Assembly (NCBI GenBank): GCA_041398785.1 | Contig: JAWKUA010000004.1 | Location: forward strand, 124,001 to 188,000 | Source of the DNA: Planctomycetaceae bacterium | GTDB lineage: Bacteria > Planctomycetota > Planctomycetia > Planctomycetales > Planctomycetaceae | DNA length: 64,000 nt | Direction: 5' to 3' | Notes under the pieces: model-generated | What the model was told of the DNA's origin: nothing | The model's input: the letters and a program-made list of their open reading frames with translations, nothing else | The model's database searches: none | Shown here: piece after piece, positions 1-9,104 of the stretch | Position numbering within the stretch: the first letter of the stretch is position 1 | Layout: every line of letters begins with the position of its first letter | Program-made: the position numbers and the translations under genes

Positions 1-2
1 AA

Positions 3-971
3 TTCAGCCTGACCGACTTTGTCGAGTGGCAGCCGGGAAAACGCATCGTTGTGAAACGTGTCCGGCCGACGGCGTTTCTGATCGCGGCCGGCTCCATTGG
101 CGGCGTTGTCGGTTCAGCCGTCGTGAATCTGTTCATCGCGCCGTTTGCGACGCCTTTGGTGGGTTTCGTCGTCGGCTTTGCGGCATACCTGTTTCCCGCA
201 GCGATGCGACGCAATGTCTATCTGGCAATTGCCGATGTGTTTTCCTTCGGCGGAACCAACATCGCCTGGCTGTACTGCGCAATGATGCTGGTTGCCGGGG
301 CGGTGCTGTTTCTGAAGCTGGACGCCGCGTTTTCGCAGAGGGAAGTTGTCGTTGACTGGGACCGCCGCCTGCTGTCGGTGATGACGCCGCGTTCCGAGCA
401 AACGTATTCGCTTCCGTACCTGCAGCGACTATGCATTCGGACGGTTCGCCTGCCGCGGAAGCACCTACAACCGGACGACGCCGAAGACACGGAAGTCGAT
501 CGGCAGCAGTCGCAGATTGTCGGCTGTTTTCCGGAAGGCGACGCCGTAATTCTGGAGTCCGACAAGGCCGAGCTGTCAAATGAAACCGCGAACGAACGAG
601 TCCTGTCCGTGGCGAGGCAGCTCGCCTCGGCGATGGGCGTCACGATTGAATCCGATGACGTCGACGAGCAGGAGTTCGACTCGGCCGGCTATCCTCGTCA
701 CTGGAAGCTGAAGTACCTGCCGCGAGTCTGGCAAATGGCGAGCACAAAGGCTCGCCGGGTTGTCATCGCGGCACTGTGCATCGTGGTTATCGTCTACGGC
801 ATTCGGCTGATTCGAGCCTACGAAGCGAACGCCAGGTCAGCGCCGCAGGTCGGAACACAGCACGGCGCTCACGCAGCGTCGATCGCGTGGCGGGTCGGAA
901 CGAAGAAGCTGCAGGACGATGCGCGTCAGTCGCGCCGTCCACTCAGCAGCCCGCTGCGGATCAGCATATAG
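3..971 (+). CDS. Partial membrane protein of unknown function (5' end outside window)
   Basis: The reading frame is open from the first bases of the window, so the gene probably starts upstream; the first possible internal start is a GTG at 51. The visible protein has a long hydrophobic N-terminal stretch rich in Gly, Ala and Val (two close membrane segments), another membrane segment around the sequence IAWLYCAMMLVAGAVLF, a soluble middle part of about 150 residues and a last membrane segment VVIAALCIVVIVYGI near the C-terminus. This looks like an inner-membrane protein with a cytoplasmic or periplasmic domain between the membrane segments. I do not recognise the family. Its last 46 bases overlap the end of the convergent zinc protease gene, so the tail after the last membrane segment may be poorly conserved. 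Confidence 0.7.
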   Translation, partial: FSLTDFVEWQPGKRIVVKRVRPTAFLIAAGSIGGVVGSAVVNLFIAPFATPLVGFVVGFAAYLFPAAMRRNVYLAIADVFSFGGTNIAWLYCAMMLVAGAVLFLKLDAAFSQREVVVDWDRRLLSVMTPRSEQTYSLPYLQRLCIRTVRLPRKHLQPDDAEDTEVDRQQSQIVGCFPEGDAVILESDKAELSNETANERVLSVARQLASAMGVTIESDDVDEQEFDSAGYPRHWKLKYLPRVWQMASTKARRVVIAALCIVVIVYGIRLIRAYEANARSAPQVGTQHGAHAASIAWRVGTKKLQDDARQSRRPLSSPLRISI

Positions 972-1630
972 ATCAGCGTCATGATTGCTGACACCGTGGC
1001 GGCCACGTACGTCATCGCGGCGGCACTCAGCACATCGTTGACGACTGCCGCCTGTTCGCCTCGCACGACCTGCAATTCACCCAGCACTCGCTTGGCCCGA
1101 TTGCTGGCGTCGAATTCGACGGGAAGGTTGATCAGTTGGAAGAACACCACGGCGGCAAACAGAAAAACGCCGGCGATCAGCAGACTCTTTCCCAGCACCG
1201 ACGCAGCTCCGCCGAACATGATTCCGCCGATAAACACCATCATCGAAATCCCGCCGCCGGTCGACGCCAGCGGAACCGCCGCGTTGCGGATCACCAGCGG
1301 CGAGTAGTTCGTCGCGTCCTGGATGGCGTGACCTGCTTCGTGAGCCGCAATCCCAACGGCGGCCAGCGAACGGCTCTGGTAGACCTCAGGGCTCAGGCGG
1401 ATGACTTTTGCTCGCGGATCATAATGGTCCGACAGAAACCCCTGCGTCATCTGCACATCCACGTTGCTCAGGCCGCTGTCGTCCAGCACCATCCGCGCCG
1501 CCGCGGCTCCACTGATGGGAGCCGGCTGAGCCTGGGCCTTCGCGTATGCACTTTTCACCCGCCACTGGGCGAACATTGCGAACAGCATCACCGGGCCGAC
1601 AAGCAGCAGGTAGAGAGGGTCAAAAATCAT
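926..1630 (-). CDS. YugP-type neutral zinc metallopeptidase
   Basis: A 234-residue membrane zinc peptidase of the YugP (DUF-type 'neutral zinc metallopeptidase') family, similar in length to its relatives. It begins with a membrane segment (about residues 5-22). The zinc-binding motif HEAGH is at 97-101, preceded by the family's SLAAVGIAA context. Two more hydrophobic segments follow at about 128-165, then the motif LPVEFDASNRAK, whose Glu172 is the likely third zinc ligand, and a C-terminal membrane segment. The fold places the active site at the membrane surface; substrates of this family are poorly known. The gene follows the cyclic-nucleotide-fold gene on the same strand after about 205 bases and converges with the membrane protein at the left edge. 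The family call is firm, the physiological role is not. Confidence 0.9.
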   Translation of the reverse strand: MIFDPLYLLLVGPVMLFAMFAQWRVKSAYAKAQAQPAPISGAAAARMVLDDSGLSNVDVQMTQGFLSDHYDPRAKVIRLSPEVYQSRSLAAVGIAAHEAGHAIQDATNYSPLVIRNAAVPLASTGGGISMMVFIGGIMFGGAASVLGKSLLIAGVFLFAAVVFFQLINLPVEFDASNRAKRVLGELQVVRGEQAAVVNDVLSAAAMTYVAATVSAIMTLIYMLIRSGLLSGRRD

Positions 1631-1835
1631 TGGTTGTTCTCCGGTTCACCGACCGTTGATTGAAGTTTGAAGCGCCGGCGGAGTGGTCTTTGGCAGTTTC
1701 CTGGATCTTACGGCAGACAATCCTCCGTCTGGGGATCCCGCTTTGAATGACGCGGATTCCTCGGATAATCTTACGCCTGCTGTTCGTTCTCGGCGGAGGA
1801 AAATCGAGCACATTCCGGACGGAAGCATACGACGC

Positions 1836-2585
1836 TCACACTCCGAAAAATCCGCCTCCCGCAACGTCGCCGCCTCGCACGCGATGCCGAAACCGCCGCC
1901 AACTGGCGCTCACCTGAGCGATCTGATTCTGCTGCAGCAATTCCCACACCCATTCGTCGGTTTCCTGCAGTCGGCCGGCCAGAATTCGAGCGGCGTTGTT
2001 CGCCAGTCTGGCCGCGACGTTCGCATCGATATGGGCCAGTTCATCATAGGACGGTCGCGTCAGCGAAAGCAGTGTCGCACCGTTGGCACCCGTTCGAGCC
2101 GACATTGTGTGCGGAGATTCCGAAAAGAACGTGCTTTCGCCGAAAACTCCGCCAGGCTGCAGTACAGCGATCGTTGTTTGCTGAACAGGCAGTTCCGGCA
2201 GACCGACCTGCACGTCTCCCTTCAGAACCACAGCCAGCCAGTGAGCTTCGTCGCCAGTCTGAAACAGCACGGTCTCCGGATCAAACGTTCGAACATCGCA
2301 CAGCCCCACAACGCGCTGCAGGTCATTCAATTCGAAGCCGTCAAACAGCATGACATCCTGCAGGAACGTGATCGGGACGTTTCCCGCCAGCGTTTCTCCG
2401 GGGAACGGCAGCCGATCCACTTCCTTTTCCAGCAGAATCAGCAGCGTTGCCGCCGCCGATTCCGAATTGGATTCGCTGCCTGACGGAATGTGTGTCTCAC
2501 GGATCGGCAGCCAGCCCTGCCGCAGCAGTGAATTCAGGCCGTCAGCCGCATCGAAGCGAACGGACTCATAGCGGTAGATTTTCAT
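1836..2585 (-). CDS. Cyclic-nucleotide-binding-fold (Crp-like) protein without DNA-binding domain
   Basis: 249 residues. Residues about 75-190 match a cNMP-binding beta-roll: a 'FLQDVMLFDGFELNDLQR' entry helix, then VLFQTGDEAHWLAVVLKGDV and the PGGVFGESTFF segment corresponding to the phosphate-binding cassette. The canonical Arg that contacts the cyclic phosphate is not evident (the region reads SPHTMSARTG), so ligand binding is uncertain. No helix-turn-helix follows; the C-terminus is an amphipathic helix and a Gly-rich tail, so it is not a classical Crp/Fnr regulator. The N-terminal 60 residues are unlike known domains to me. It sits between the proline catabolic gene upstream and the zinc protease downstream, all on the minus strand, and could form a loose operon with them. 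Confidence 0.75.
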   Translation of the reverse strand: MKIYRYESVRFDAADGLNSLLRQGWLPIRETHIPSGSESNSESAAATLLILLEKEVDRLPFPGETLAGNVPITFLQDVMLFDGFELNDLQRVVGLCDVRTFDPETVLFQTGDEAHWLAVVLKGDVQVGLPELPVQQTTIAVLQPGGVFGESTFFSESPHTMSARTGANGATLLSLTRPSYDELAHIDANVAARLANNAARILAGRLQETDEWVWELLQQNQIAQVSASWRRFRHRVRGGDVAGGGFFGV

Positions 2586-2694
2586 GTTTGCTCCGGATCA
2601 GCCGACAGCGATTGAATCAGCAGGGATCTCGAAAAAACGAATCTGACGCAGCCGAATCCATGACGGGACACCGCCTGCCGATGACAGCGGCATC

Positions 2695-5691
2695 TTACGC
2701 ATTTCCATCCGGCGGAGGCGCGAATCCCCGCCGCATCGTGTTTTCTGTGATGTTGACCGGAATGAGAAACTGCAGCAAGTAGTCCGGTCCACCGGCCTTG
2801 CTGCCAATGCCGCTCATCTTGTAGCCGCCGAACGGATGGCGGTGAACGAGTGCCCCGGTAATGTCACGGTTCAGGTACAGGTTGCCGACTTCGAATTCGC
2901 TGCGAGCCCGCTTTAGAGTGGCCGGGCTGCGGCTGTAAACGCCGCCGGTCAGAGCGTAGCGAGTGTTGTTGGCGATGGCGAACGCTTCGTCCAGGTCTCG
3001 GGCTTTCAGAACCGCCAGTACCGGGCCGAAGATCTCGTCCTGAGCCAGTTTCGAATCCGGGTTGACGTTTCGAAAAATGTGCGGGCCGACGAACGTGCCG
3101 TCCGACAGCGACGCGACGTCAACGGAGAGTGCCACTTCCCCGTCGAACTCCGGGTCGCAGCGGCTGATCGTCTGCAGGATGCGATCGCGGGCATCCGCGT
3201 CGATCACGGGGCCGATCCGTGTGCCGGGATCCTCGGCGGCACCGACCTTCAGACTGCGGGTTGCTTCCACCAGCCGCTGCAGAAATTGATCGTATGCCGC
3301 CTGCAGCACAATCACGCGTGAACACGCCGAACACTTCTGCCCGGAGTACCCAAACGCGCTGCGGATGACGCCCACAACCGCTTCGTCCAGGTCGGCGTCG
3401 TCGTCGACGATGATTGCATTTTTGCCGCCCATTTCCGCGATCACTCGGCGAACGCCGGCCTGACGGTCGTCGGTTTCCGCTGCCAGGCGATTGATTTCCA
3501 GACCGACGGCCTGCGAACCTGTGAAGCAAACCATGTCGACGTCAGGGCTTCCCACCAGCTCCGGACCGACATCTTCTCCGATACCGGGAAGAAAGTTGAC
3601 GACGCCGTCGGGCAAACCGGCGTTGCGAACGACTTCCATGAATTTCGCGGCAACGACCGATGCCTGCTCAGCCGGCTTCATCACTACCGTATTCCCGGCG
3701 ACCAGTGCGGCCGTTGTCATTCCGGTCAGAATCGCCAGCGGAAAATTCCACGGAGAAATCACGACAGCGACTCCCCGCGGTCGGTAGCCGTAGCTGTTTT
3801 CCTCGCCCTTGATGTCAACCTGCCGCGGTACGTCCAGACGCCGCATCTGATCGGCGTAGTACATACAGAAGTCGATTGCTTCGGCGACATCGGCGTCGGC
3901 GTCGGCCCATGGCTTGCCGACTTCGAAAATGATCCACGCGGCCAGTTCGAAACGCCGTTCGCGCATTTCGGCGGCGATCAGTTCCAGATACTCCGCCCGG
4001 TTACTGACTTCCATGGCCGCCCATTGCGGAAACGCTCGCCGCGCTGCGTCAATGGCATCGGCTGCCTGGTCTGCTGAGGCCGAGGCCACATGGCCGACGA
4101 TTTCGGATAGCTTTGACGGATTGCGGGAACTGAGCGTTGATCGGCTGTCACTGGATTTGCCGTCGATGACCAGCGGATATTCCTGCCCGAATTCCGCCCG
4201 CACGTCTGTCAGAGCCTGCAGCATGGCTTCGCGGTTTTCACCGCGGCTGAAATCGGTGTGCGGTTCGTTGGTGAATCCGGCCGCGGCCGACTCTTCGATC
4301 GGCGGTTCGGCAACAGCGTGATCGGAAGGTTTCATAAGCAGTTTCTCGACAGCAATGTGCTGAGTAAAACTCTGACGCAGGAAGGAATCATTGGACGTGT
4401 TTTCCAGCAGGCGGCGCACCAGGTACGCCATGCCGGGAATCAACTTTCCGAAAGGCGTATAGATTCGAACGCGGTAACCGCGTTCGGAGAACAGCCGGGC
4501 TTCGTTCTCTCCCATGCCGTACAGCATCTGGATTTCGACCTGCCGTCTGGGAACGCTGTATTCTTCGGCCCACGCCAGTCCGCTGGCGAGACTTCGCAGA
4601 TTGTGACTGCCCAGAGCCGGCCGCAGCCATTCGTGGTTCTTCATCAGGAAGCGAGCGTGCGTTTCGAAGCTGTCGTCCGACTGCCACTTGCGGCGATACA
4701 CCGGACACGGCCAGTTTCGGTATTCGGAGACAATCGTTTCGTAGTCCCAGTAGGCTCCCTTCACCAGACGGACGGTGATTGCGGTTCCGCGCTGTTTTGT
4801 CCATGCCAGCAGATTCTTCAGGTCGTCGCCCGCGTCGCGAAGATAGGCCTGAACCACGATTCCGACGTCGGCAAAGTCGCGGAATTCGTCTTCCATCAGC
4901 ACATGCTGAAAAATGTCAAAGGTCAGGTTTCTGTATTCATAGCTTTCCATGTCTACGTGAACGTAGGCGTGATGCTCGCGAGCCGTCCGCAGAATGGGCC
5001 GCAGACGTTCCGCGACCCGCTCGCGCGTTCCCTCCGGGTCTGTCGGAGAAAACTGGCTGTCCAGAGCTGACAACTTCAGCGAAACATTCAGCCGGGGAAT
5101 CACGCCGTCGGCATCGCGGTCCAGCAGCGACACTTCCGACCAGCCGGCGACTCGGTCGGACATGCCTTCGATCAGGTCGATGTACGATCGCTGGTATCGA
5201 TCGGCTTCGCATTCGCTGATGACGGCTTCCCCCAGCAGATCGAGCGTAAAGGCAAACCCGCTCTTGCGAATTCTCTGAACCGACTGCAGCACTTCGCCGA
5301 CGTCTTCTCCGGCGATGAATCGTCGAGCCATACGCGACGCGTTTGTGCGGGCGTTGTAGGCCAGAGCCCGGCTGAGAATGCTGTTGCCGGAGGAAAGTTC
5401 CAGTCCGATCCGCGCGGCCCACGGAAGTCGTTCCTGAACGTCCTCGAAGTACTCTTCAAGGTGGCGGGCGATTGCCACGTGGTCCTTCAGCATGGGCAGG
5501 ACGTCGACGAAGCGGAACATTTGCACTTTGACCGCTTCGTCCTCCATCGCCCAGTTCATCAGGCGATCTTCCCACCAACGCCCGTGAAAAATCGACGGCG
5601 AACGCTGCTCCAGCCGACCGAAGAGTTCCCGTCCAATTTCCTGCGTGCGTGCTTCGACGCGGTCTTCAATGCGTGGACGTTTCTTGGCCAT
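2695..5691 (-). CDS. putA: Bifunctional proline dehydrogenase / L-glutamate gamma-semialdehyde dehydrogenase
   Basis: 998 residues. Oxidises proline to pyrroline-5-carboxylate with FAD, then the semialdehyde to glutamate with NAD+. The N-terminal half is the PRODH barrel, with RLVKGAYWDYE and the C-terminal YLVRRLLENTSNDSF motif typical of the active site. The second half is an aldehyde dehydrogenase: SPWNFPLAI near the nucleotide pocket, EMGGKNAIIV with the general-base Glu, and SGQKCSACSR in which Cys787 is the nucleophile, then EIFGPVL. Compared with enterobacterial PutA (about 1,300 residues) it lacks the ribbon-helix-helix DNA-binding domain and the C-terminal extra domain, so it is an enzyme only and not its own repressor. 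The start ATG gives MAKKRPRIEDR; 270 bases separate it from the next gene upstream. Confidence 0.95.
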   Translation of the reverse strand: MAKKRPRIEDRVEARTQEIGRELFGRLEQRSPSIFHGRWWEDRLMNWAMEDEAVKVQMFRFVDVLPMLKDHVAIARHLEEYFEDVQERLPWAARIGLELSSGNSILSRALAYNARTNASRMARRFIAGEDVGEVLQSVQRIRKSGFAFTLDLLGEAVISECEADRYQRSYIDLIEGMSDRVAGWSEVSLLDRDADGVIPRLNVSLKLSALDSQFSPTDPEGTRERVAERLRPILRTAREHHAYVHVDMESYEYRNLTFDIFQHVLMEDEFRDFADVGIVVQAYLRDAGDDLKNLLAWTKQRGTAITVRLVKGAYWDYETIVSEYRNWPCPVYRRKWQSDDSFETHARFLMKNHEWLRPALGSHNLRSLASGLAWAEEYSVPRRQVEIQMLYGMGENEARLFSERGYRVRIYTPFGKLIPGMAYLVRRLLENTSNDSFLRQSFTQHIAVEKLLMKPSDHAVAEPPIEESAAAGFTNEPHTDFSRGENREAMLQALTDVRAEFGQEYPLVIDGKSSDSRSTLSSRNPSKLSEIVGHVASASADQAADAIDAARRAFPQWAAMEVSNRAEYLELIAAEMRERRFELAAWIIFEVGKPWADADADVAEAIDFCMYYADQMRRLDVPRQVDIKGEENSYGYRPRGVAVVISPWNFPLAILTGMTTAALVAGNTVVMKPAEQASVVAAKFMEVVRNAGLPDGVVNFLPGIGEDVGPELVGSPDVDMVCFTGSQAVGLEINRLAAETDDRQAGVRRVIAEMGGKNAIIVDDDADLDEAVVGVIRSAFGYSGQKCSACSRVIVLQAAYDQFLQRLVEATRSLKVGAAEDPGTRIGPVIDADARDRILQTISRCDPEFDGEVALSVDVASLSDGTFVGPHIFRNVNPDSKLAQDEIFGPVLAVLKARDLDEAFAIANNTRYALTGGVYSRSPATLKRARSEFEVGNLYLNRDITGALVHRHPFGGYKMSGIGSKAGGPDYLLQFLIPVNITENTMRRGFAPPPDGNA

Positions 5692-5964
5692 GGAGTCGGG
5701 GACAGCGCGTTTCGAAAGTGCTTCAAATCCGTGAAGGTGCCTCGTCTGCGTGAGGAAGGAGGGATTCTAGGGACATCGCGGCCTGCGTGAAGGAGCGTGA
5801 CCGGGATTGTGCGGGAAGTCCGTGACATCGACGCGTTTCGCGTCGCCGGAACGCTGTCCGCTGCGGTTTTTCGACGTGTTCCGCAGCGTTCCCGGCGGTC
5901 TTTACCAAGTCCGTGGCGGATGTTGTTTGCGTGTCGGCGATGTTCGTACCGGCGCCGTTTCCTG

Positions 5965-7206
5965 TCAGCGGCGCAGGTGGGTGTCGAGCCAGTCGAAGGC
6001 TTCATCCTGCATCGCCACGGTCCAGCGATGAGGCTCGTCGTAGAACCGCGACTGAAACTGACTCGCGGCGCCGGCGGCTTCGTAAAGCTTTCCGATTCGC
6101 TCCACGGAACTCTTCATACCCTCCGTCGGGAACAACTGGTCGCGTTCACACTGCTGAACGAACAGTCCCCGCGGCGCGGCCAGAGCGGTCAGTTCGGGGA
6201 AATCCATCAAACGATGCAGTCCGGGCAGAAAGTGGATCCATGAGTGCGTGTCAATGTGCGCACGCAGCATGGGGCGCGTCGACGACATGAAGCCGACGAC
6301 GCACGCCGCGCGAATTCGTTCATCCAGAGCCGCCAGGTACGCTGACCGATATCCGCCCATCGAAATGCCGGTGCATCCGATTCGCTCGCTGTCCACGTCC
6401 GGACGCGTCTGCAGGTAGTCGATCGTTCGGCGGTCGTCGTAGTTCACCACTCCCGGCCAGGTCGCTCCCGCAAGCACGAGGCTCTTCGCCAGTGTCGATT
6501 CCTTCGTCCGGCACTTCGCGTTCAGTTGCCGGACATCCTCCAGTGAGTATGCGGCGCGGTCCCAGCCATAGCGAAAATCCTCGTCAAGCAGCACCCGGCG
6601 TTCGCCGAACATGAAGGCATCGATCGAAATCACGACGTACCCGCGCCGAACAAGCGCCGTGGCCGTGGGGCGACTGTCGTAGTTTCTTGCGTGGTACTCT
6701 GTCATCGCGGCATGGTTGTCGCCGAGGTCGATGACCTTTTCCTTGCCGAACAGGAACATTCCGCCGTGAGAATGCAGGTCGACAATCGCCGGCGCCTTTT
6801 CGGTGAGTCCCCTGGGCACCAGCACATACGCCGCGACGCGGAACCACGGCGTCGTCGAAAACAGCACTCGTTCGCGAATGTGGTCACCGCGATCCACACG
6901 CTCGACGACTTCCGGCGACAGATCAACCTTCGGCGGGTCGTAGCTCAGCACCTGCATAACGCTTCGCCGGGCCGAGTCGCGAAACGCATTGTCGAACGTG
7001 ATATCAGCGCCGGATGGAAAAATCGCGGGGCGGCTGGCATCGGCGATGCTGGAAACGAATTCGAAGTTTGTGCCAAGGTCCGCACCGGACTGATCCAGCG
7101 GATGGGGCGGATCGGACGGTGGTGCCGCCGGAAAGAACCCAGTCGCCAGCAGCGGCGCAGTCCCCAGCGTCGAAAGAAACACACGGCGGTCGGGAGACGT
7201 CGACAT
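5965..7206 (-). CDS. Exported alpha/beta hydrolase (acetyl-xylan-esterase / dienelactone-hydrolase-like)
   Basis: 413 residues from the ATG at 7206; a GTG 15 bases upstream is possible but less likely. The N-terminus MSTSPDRRVFLSTLGTAP followed by a hydrophobic stretch is a Tat-type or general signal peptide, so the enzyme should act outside the cytoplasm. The fold is alpha/beta hydrolase: VDLHSHGG near the oxyanion region, then IGCTGISMGGYRSA with the nucleophile Ser at about 282 (GxSxG), and a late His in DEPHRWTVAMQDEAF. The region before the nucleophile (residues about 165-235) is a long lid-like insertion. Such proteins in planctomycetes are usually annotated as esterases or prolyl-oligopeptidase relatives; the actual substrate cannot be told. 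Divergent from the DUF1501 gene. Confidence 0.85.
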   Translation of the reverse strand: MSTSPDRRVFLSTLGTAPLLATGFFPAAPPSDPPHPLDQSGADLGTNFEFVSSIADASRPAIFPSGADITFDNAFRDSARRSVMQVLSYDPPKVDLSPEVVERVDRGDHIRERVLFSTTPWFRVAAYVLVPRGLTEKAPAIVDLHSHGGMFLFGKEKVIDLGDNHAAMTEYHARNYDSRPTATALVRRGYVVISIDAFMFGERRVLLDEDFRYGWDRAAYSLEDVRQLNAKCRTKESTLAKSLVLAGATWPGVVNYDDRRTIDYLQTRPDVDSERIGCTGISMGGYRSAYLAALDERIRAACVVGFMSSTRPMLRAHIDTHSWIHFLPGLHRLMDFPELTALAAPRGLFVQQCERDQLFPTEGMKSSVERIGKLYEAAGAASQFQSRFYDEPHRWTVAMQDEAFDWLDTHLRR

Positions 7207-7705
7207 GGCGATCAGGCTCACGAAAAAAGAAACGGTCGTCGGTGCGTCAAGTGCGAGGCTCGTGGGCTACCGGTGGAACTCGCGGGAACTCCACATTCTG
7301 AAGGAAAGCGATCGTCGCTGGAATCGACCGAAGTGCGCCTCTGGCTGCGGGAGCGCAGTCACCGCGAAGCGGCGCTACAAACGAAGCTACGCGGAACTTC
7401 AAACGACGGAACTTCGAAAAATGATCCGATGGCGTTCCGAAGTCACGCCATTCGCGTCACCCAGCATTCTTCACAGCCATCGCGTGTTTCTCTGTCAAAC
7501 GTCGCAGGATGGATGCATGGGGCGTGGTGAGGCGAAGCGACGGATCCTCGGCACTGCCGGATATTCAAAACCCTCGATTTGACGTGCAGATTGGTTTCAA
7601 ATACGCGGGTGACGGGAATCTTTCCAGGATATCATGACGGGCCGGATGACGGGTGATGCACAGGGTCCGCTCGATCGCCGCGACAGCAAACAGGAGAATT
7701 CCAGG
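7207..7705. other. Divergent intergenic region, 499 bp
   Basis: Lies between the esterase gene (minus) and the DUF1501 gene (plus). It must carry promoters for both. I saw no tRNA, repeat or convincing protein-coding frame; a ribosome-binding site for the plus-strand gene (AGGAG at 7692-7696) closes the region. Confidence 0.5.
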
Positions 7706-9064
7706 ATGTTGAATATCCAGAGTGCGGGTTCCGCCCTTCACTGTGACCGAAGTGCTCGCCGGCATTTCCTGAAGATTGGTGGCTTGGCGATGGGCGGCCT
7801 GTCGCTGCCGCAGATCCTGCACGCTCAGGAATCATCCCCGAAGAAACGCGTCGACGGGTTGTCGCACAAAGCGGTCATCATGATCTTTCTGTCCGGCGGT
7901 CCGTCGCATCAGGACATGTACGATCTGAAAATGGACGCGCCGCAGGAAATTCGCGGCAGCTTCCGGCCAATTGACACCAGCGTCAGCGGGGTTCAGATCT
8001 GTGAACACATGCCTCGCCTGGCGCAGATGATGGATAAGGTGGCCATCATTCGTTCGTTGTACGGCTGCCCGGATCAGCATGCGTCGGACCTGTGTGTCAG
8101 CGGCTATCCGATCGGTCCGCGAGGTCGGCAGGACAACCATCCGTCGCTGGGTTCCTCGGCCTCAAAGCTTCAGGGGCCGGTTGATCCCGCAGTGCCGCCC
8201 TTCGTCGGACTGACGATCAAGACTCGGCACGCTCCGTACGGCAATCCGGGAATGCCGGGTTTCCTGGGAATGGCGCATGGTGCATTTCAGCCGGATGGTC
8301 AGGGCATGGCCGATATGCATCTGAACGGTGTGACGCTGGAACGATTGCGAGATCGCAAAGGGCTGCTGACCAGTTTCGATCGTTTCCGCCGCCATGTGGA
8401 TTCACTGGAAACGTATCGCGGCGTCGATGCACTGACCTCCAAGGCATTCGACGTGCTCACGTCGAGCCGGCTGGTCGAGGCGCTCGATCTGGACAAGGAA
8501 GATCCGGCTGTGCGTGACCGCTACGGTCGCGGCAGTTCTGACCCCGCGTTCGGCGAAGACGCCGGCCCTCACTGGATGGATCAGTTCCTGATGGCTCGGC
8601 GGCTGGTCGAAGCCGGAGTTCGCTGCGTGACGCTGTCGTTCGGGAGCTGGGACCGGCATCATTCGAACTTCAAAAGGCTTCCCGAACAACTGGCGAAATT
8701 CGACCAGGGAATCACGGCGCTGATTGAAGATCTGCACCGCCGCGGGCTGGAAAACGATGTCAGCGTCGTTGCGTGGGGAGAATTCGGCCGCACGCCAAGA
8801 ATCAACAAGGATGCCGGCCGGGACCACTGGCCGCAGGTGTCCTGCTGCCTGCTGGCGGGCGGAGGCATGCGGACCGGACAAGTGATCGGAAGCACCAACC
8901 GATTCGGTGAAGTTCCTCGCGATCGTCCCGTGCATTATCAGGAGGTCTTCGCCACGCTGTATGACCGCCTTGGGATCGATGTCGGCAATGCCACAATCAT
9001 CGACCAAGCCGGACGCCCGCAGTATCTGCTCGATAAACGCGACGTGATTCCCGAACTGGTGTAA
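7706..9064 (+). CDS. DUF1501 family exported protein (sulfatase-like fold)
   Basis: 452 residues from the ATG at 7706, chosen because AGGAG lies 9 bases upstream; the open frame extends to 7634. The N-terminus carries a twin-arginine-like motif (CDRSARRHFLKIGGLAMGG), typical of planctomycete DUF1501 proteins, which are thought to be exported. Family signatures are FLSGGPSHQDMYDLK near the start, LSFGSWDRHHSN in the middle and WGEFGRTPRINKDAGRDHWP near the end. The fold is related to alkaline phosphatase/sulfatase, but the function of DUF1501 proteins is not established; they are abundant in Planctomycetes and often sit beside DUF1549/DUF1553 genes, which are absent here. The next gene follows after 40 bases and is probably co-transcribed. 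Confidence 0.93.
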   Translation: MLNIQSAGSALHCDRSARRHFLKIGGLAMGGLSLPQILHAQESSPKKRVDGLSHKAVIMIFLSGGPSHQDMYDLKMDAPQEIRGSFRPIDTSVSGVQICEHMPRLAQMMDKVAIIRSLYGCPDQHASDLCVSGYPIGPRGRQDNHPSLGSSASKLQGPVDPAVPPFVGLTIKTRHAPYGNPGMPGFLGMAHGAFQPDGQGMADMHLNGVTLERLRDRKGLLTSFDRFRRHVDSLETYRGVDALTSKAFDVLTSSRLVEALDLDKEDPAVRDRYGRGSSDPAFGEDAGPHWMDQFLMARRLVEAGVRCVTLSFGSWDRHHSNFKRLPEQLAKFDQGITALIEDLHRRGLENDVSVVAWGEFGRTPRINKDAGRDHWPQVSCCLLAGGGMRTGQVIGSTNRFGEVPRDRPVHYQEVFATLYDRLGIDVGNATIIDQAGRPQYLLDKRDVIPELV

Positions 9065-9104
9065 TGTCGGCCGGATCTGACCGTTCAGTGCAGGATCGCT
9101 TCTC

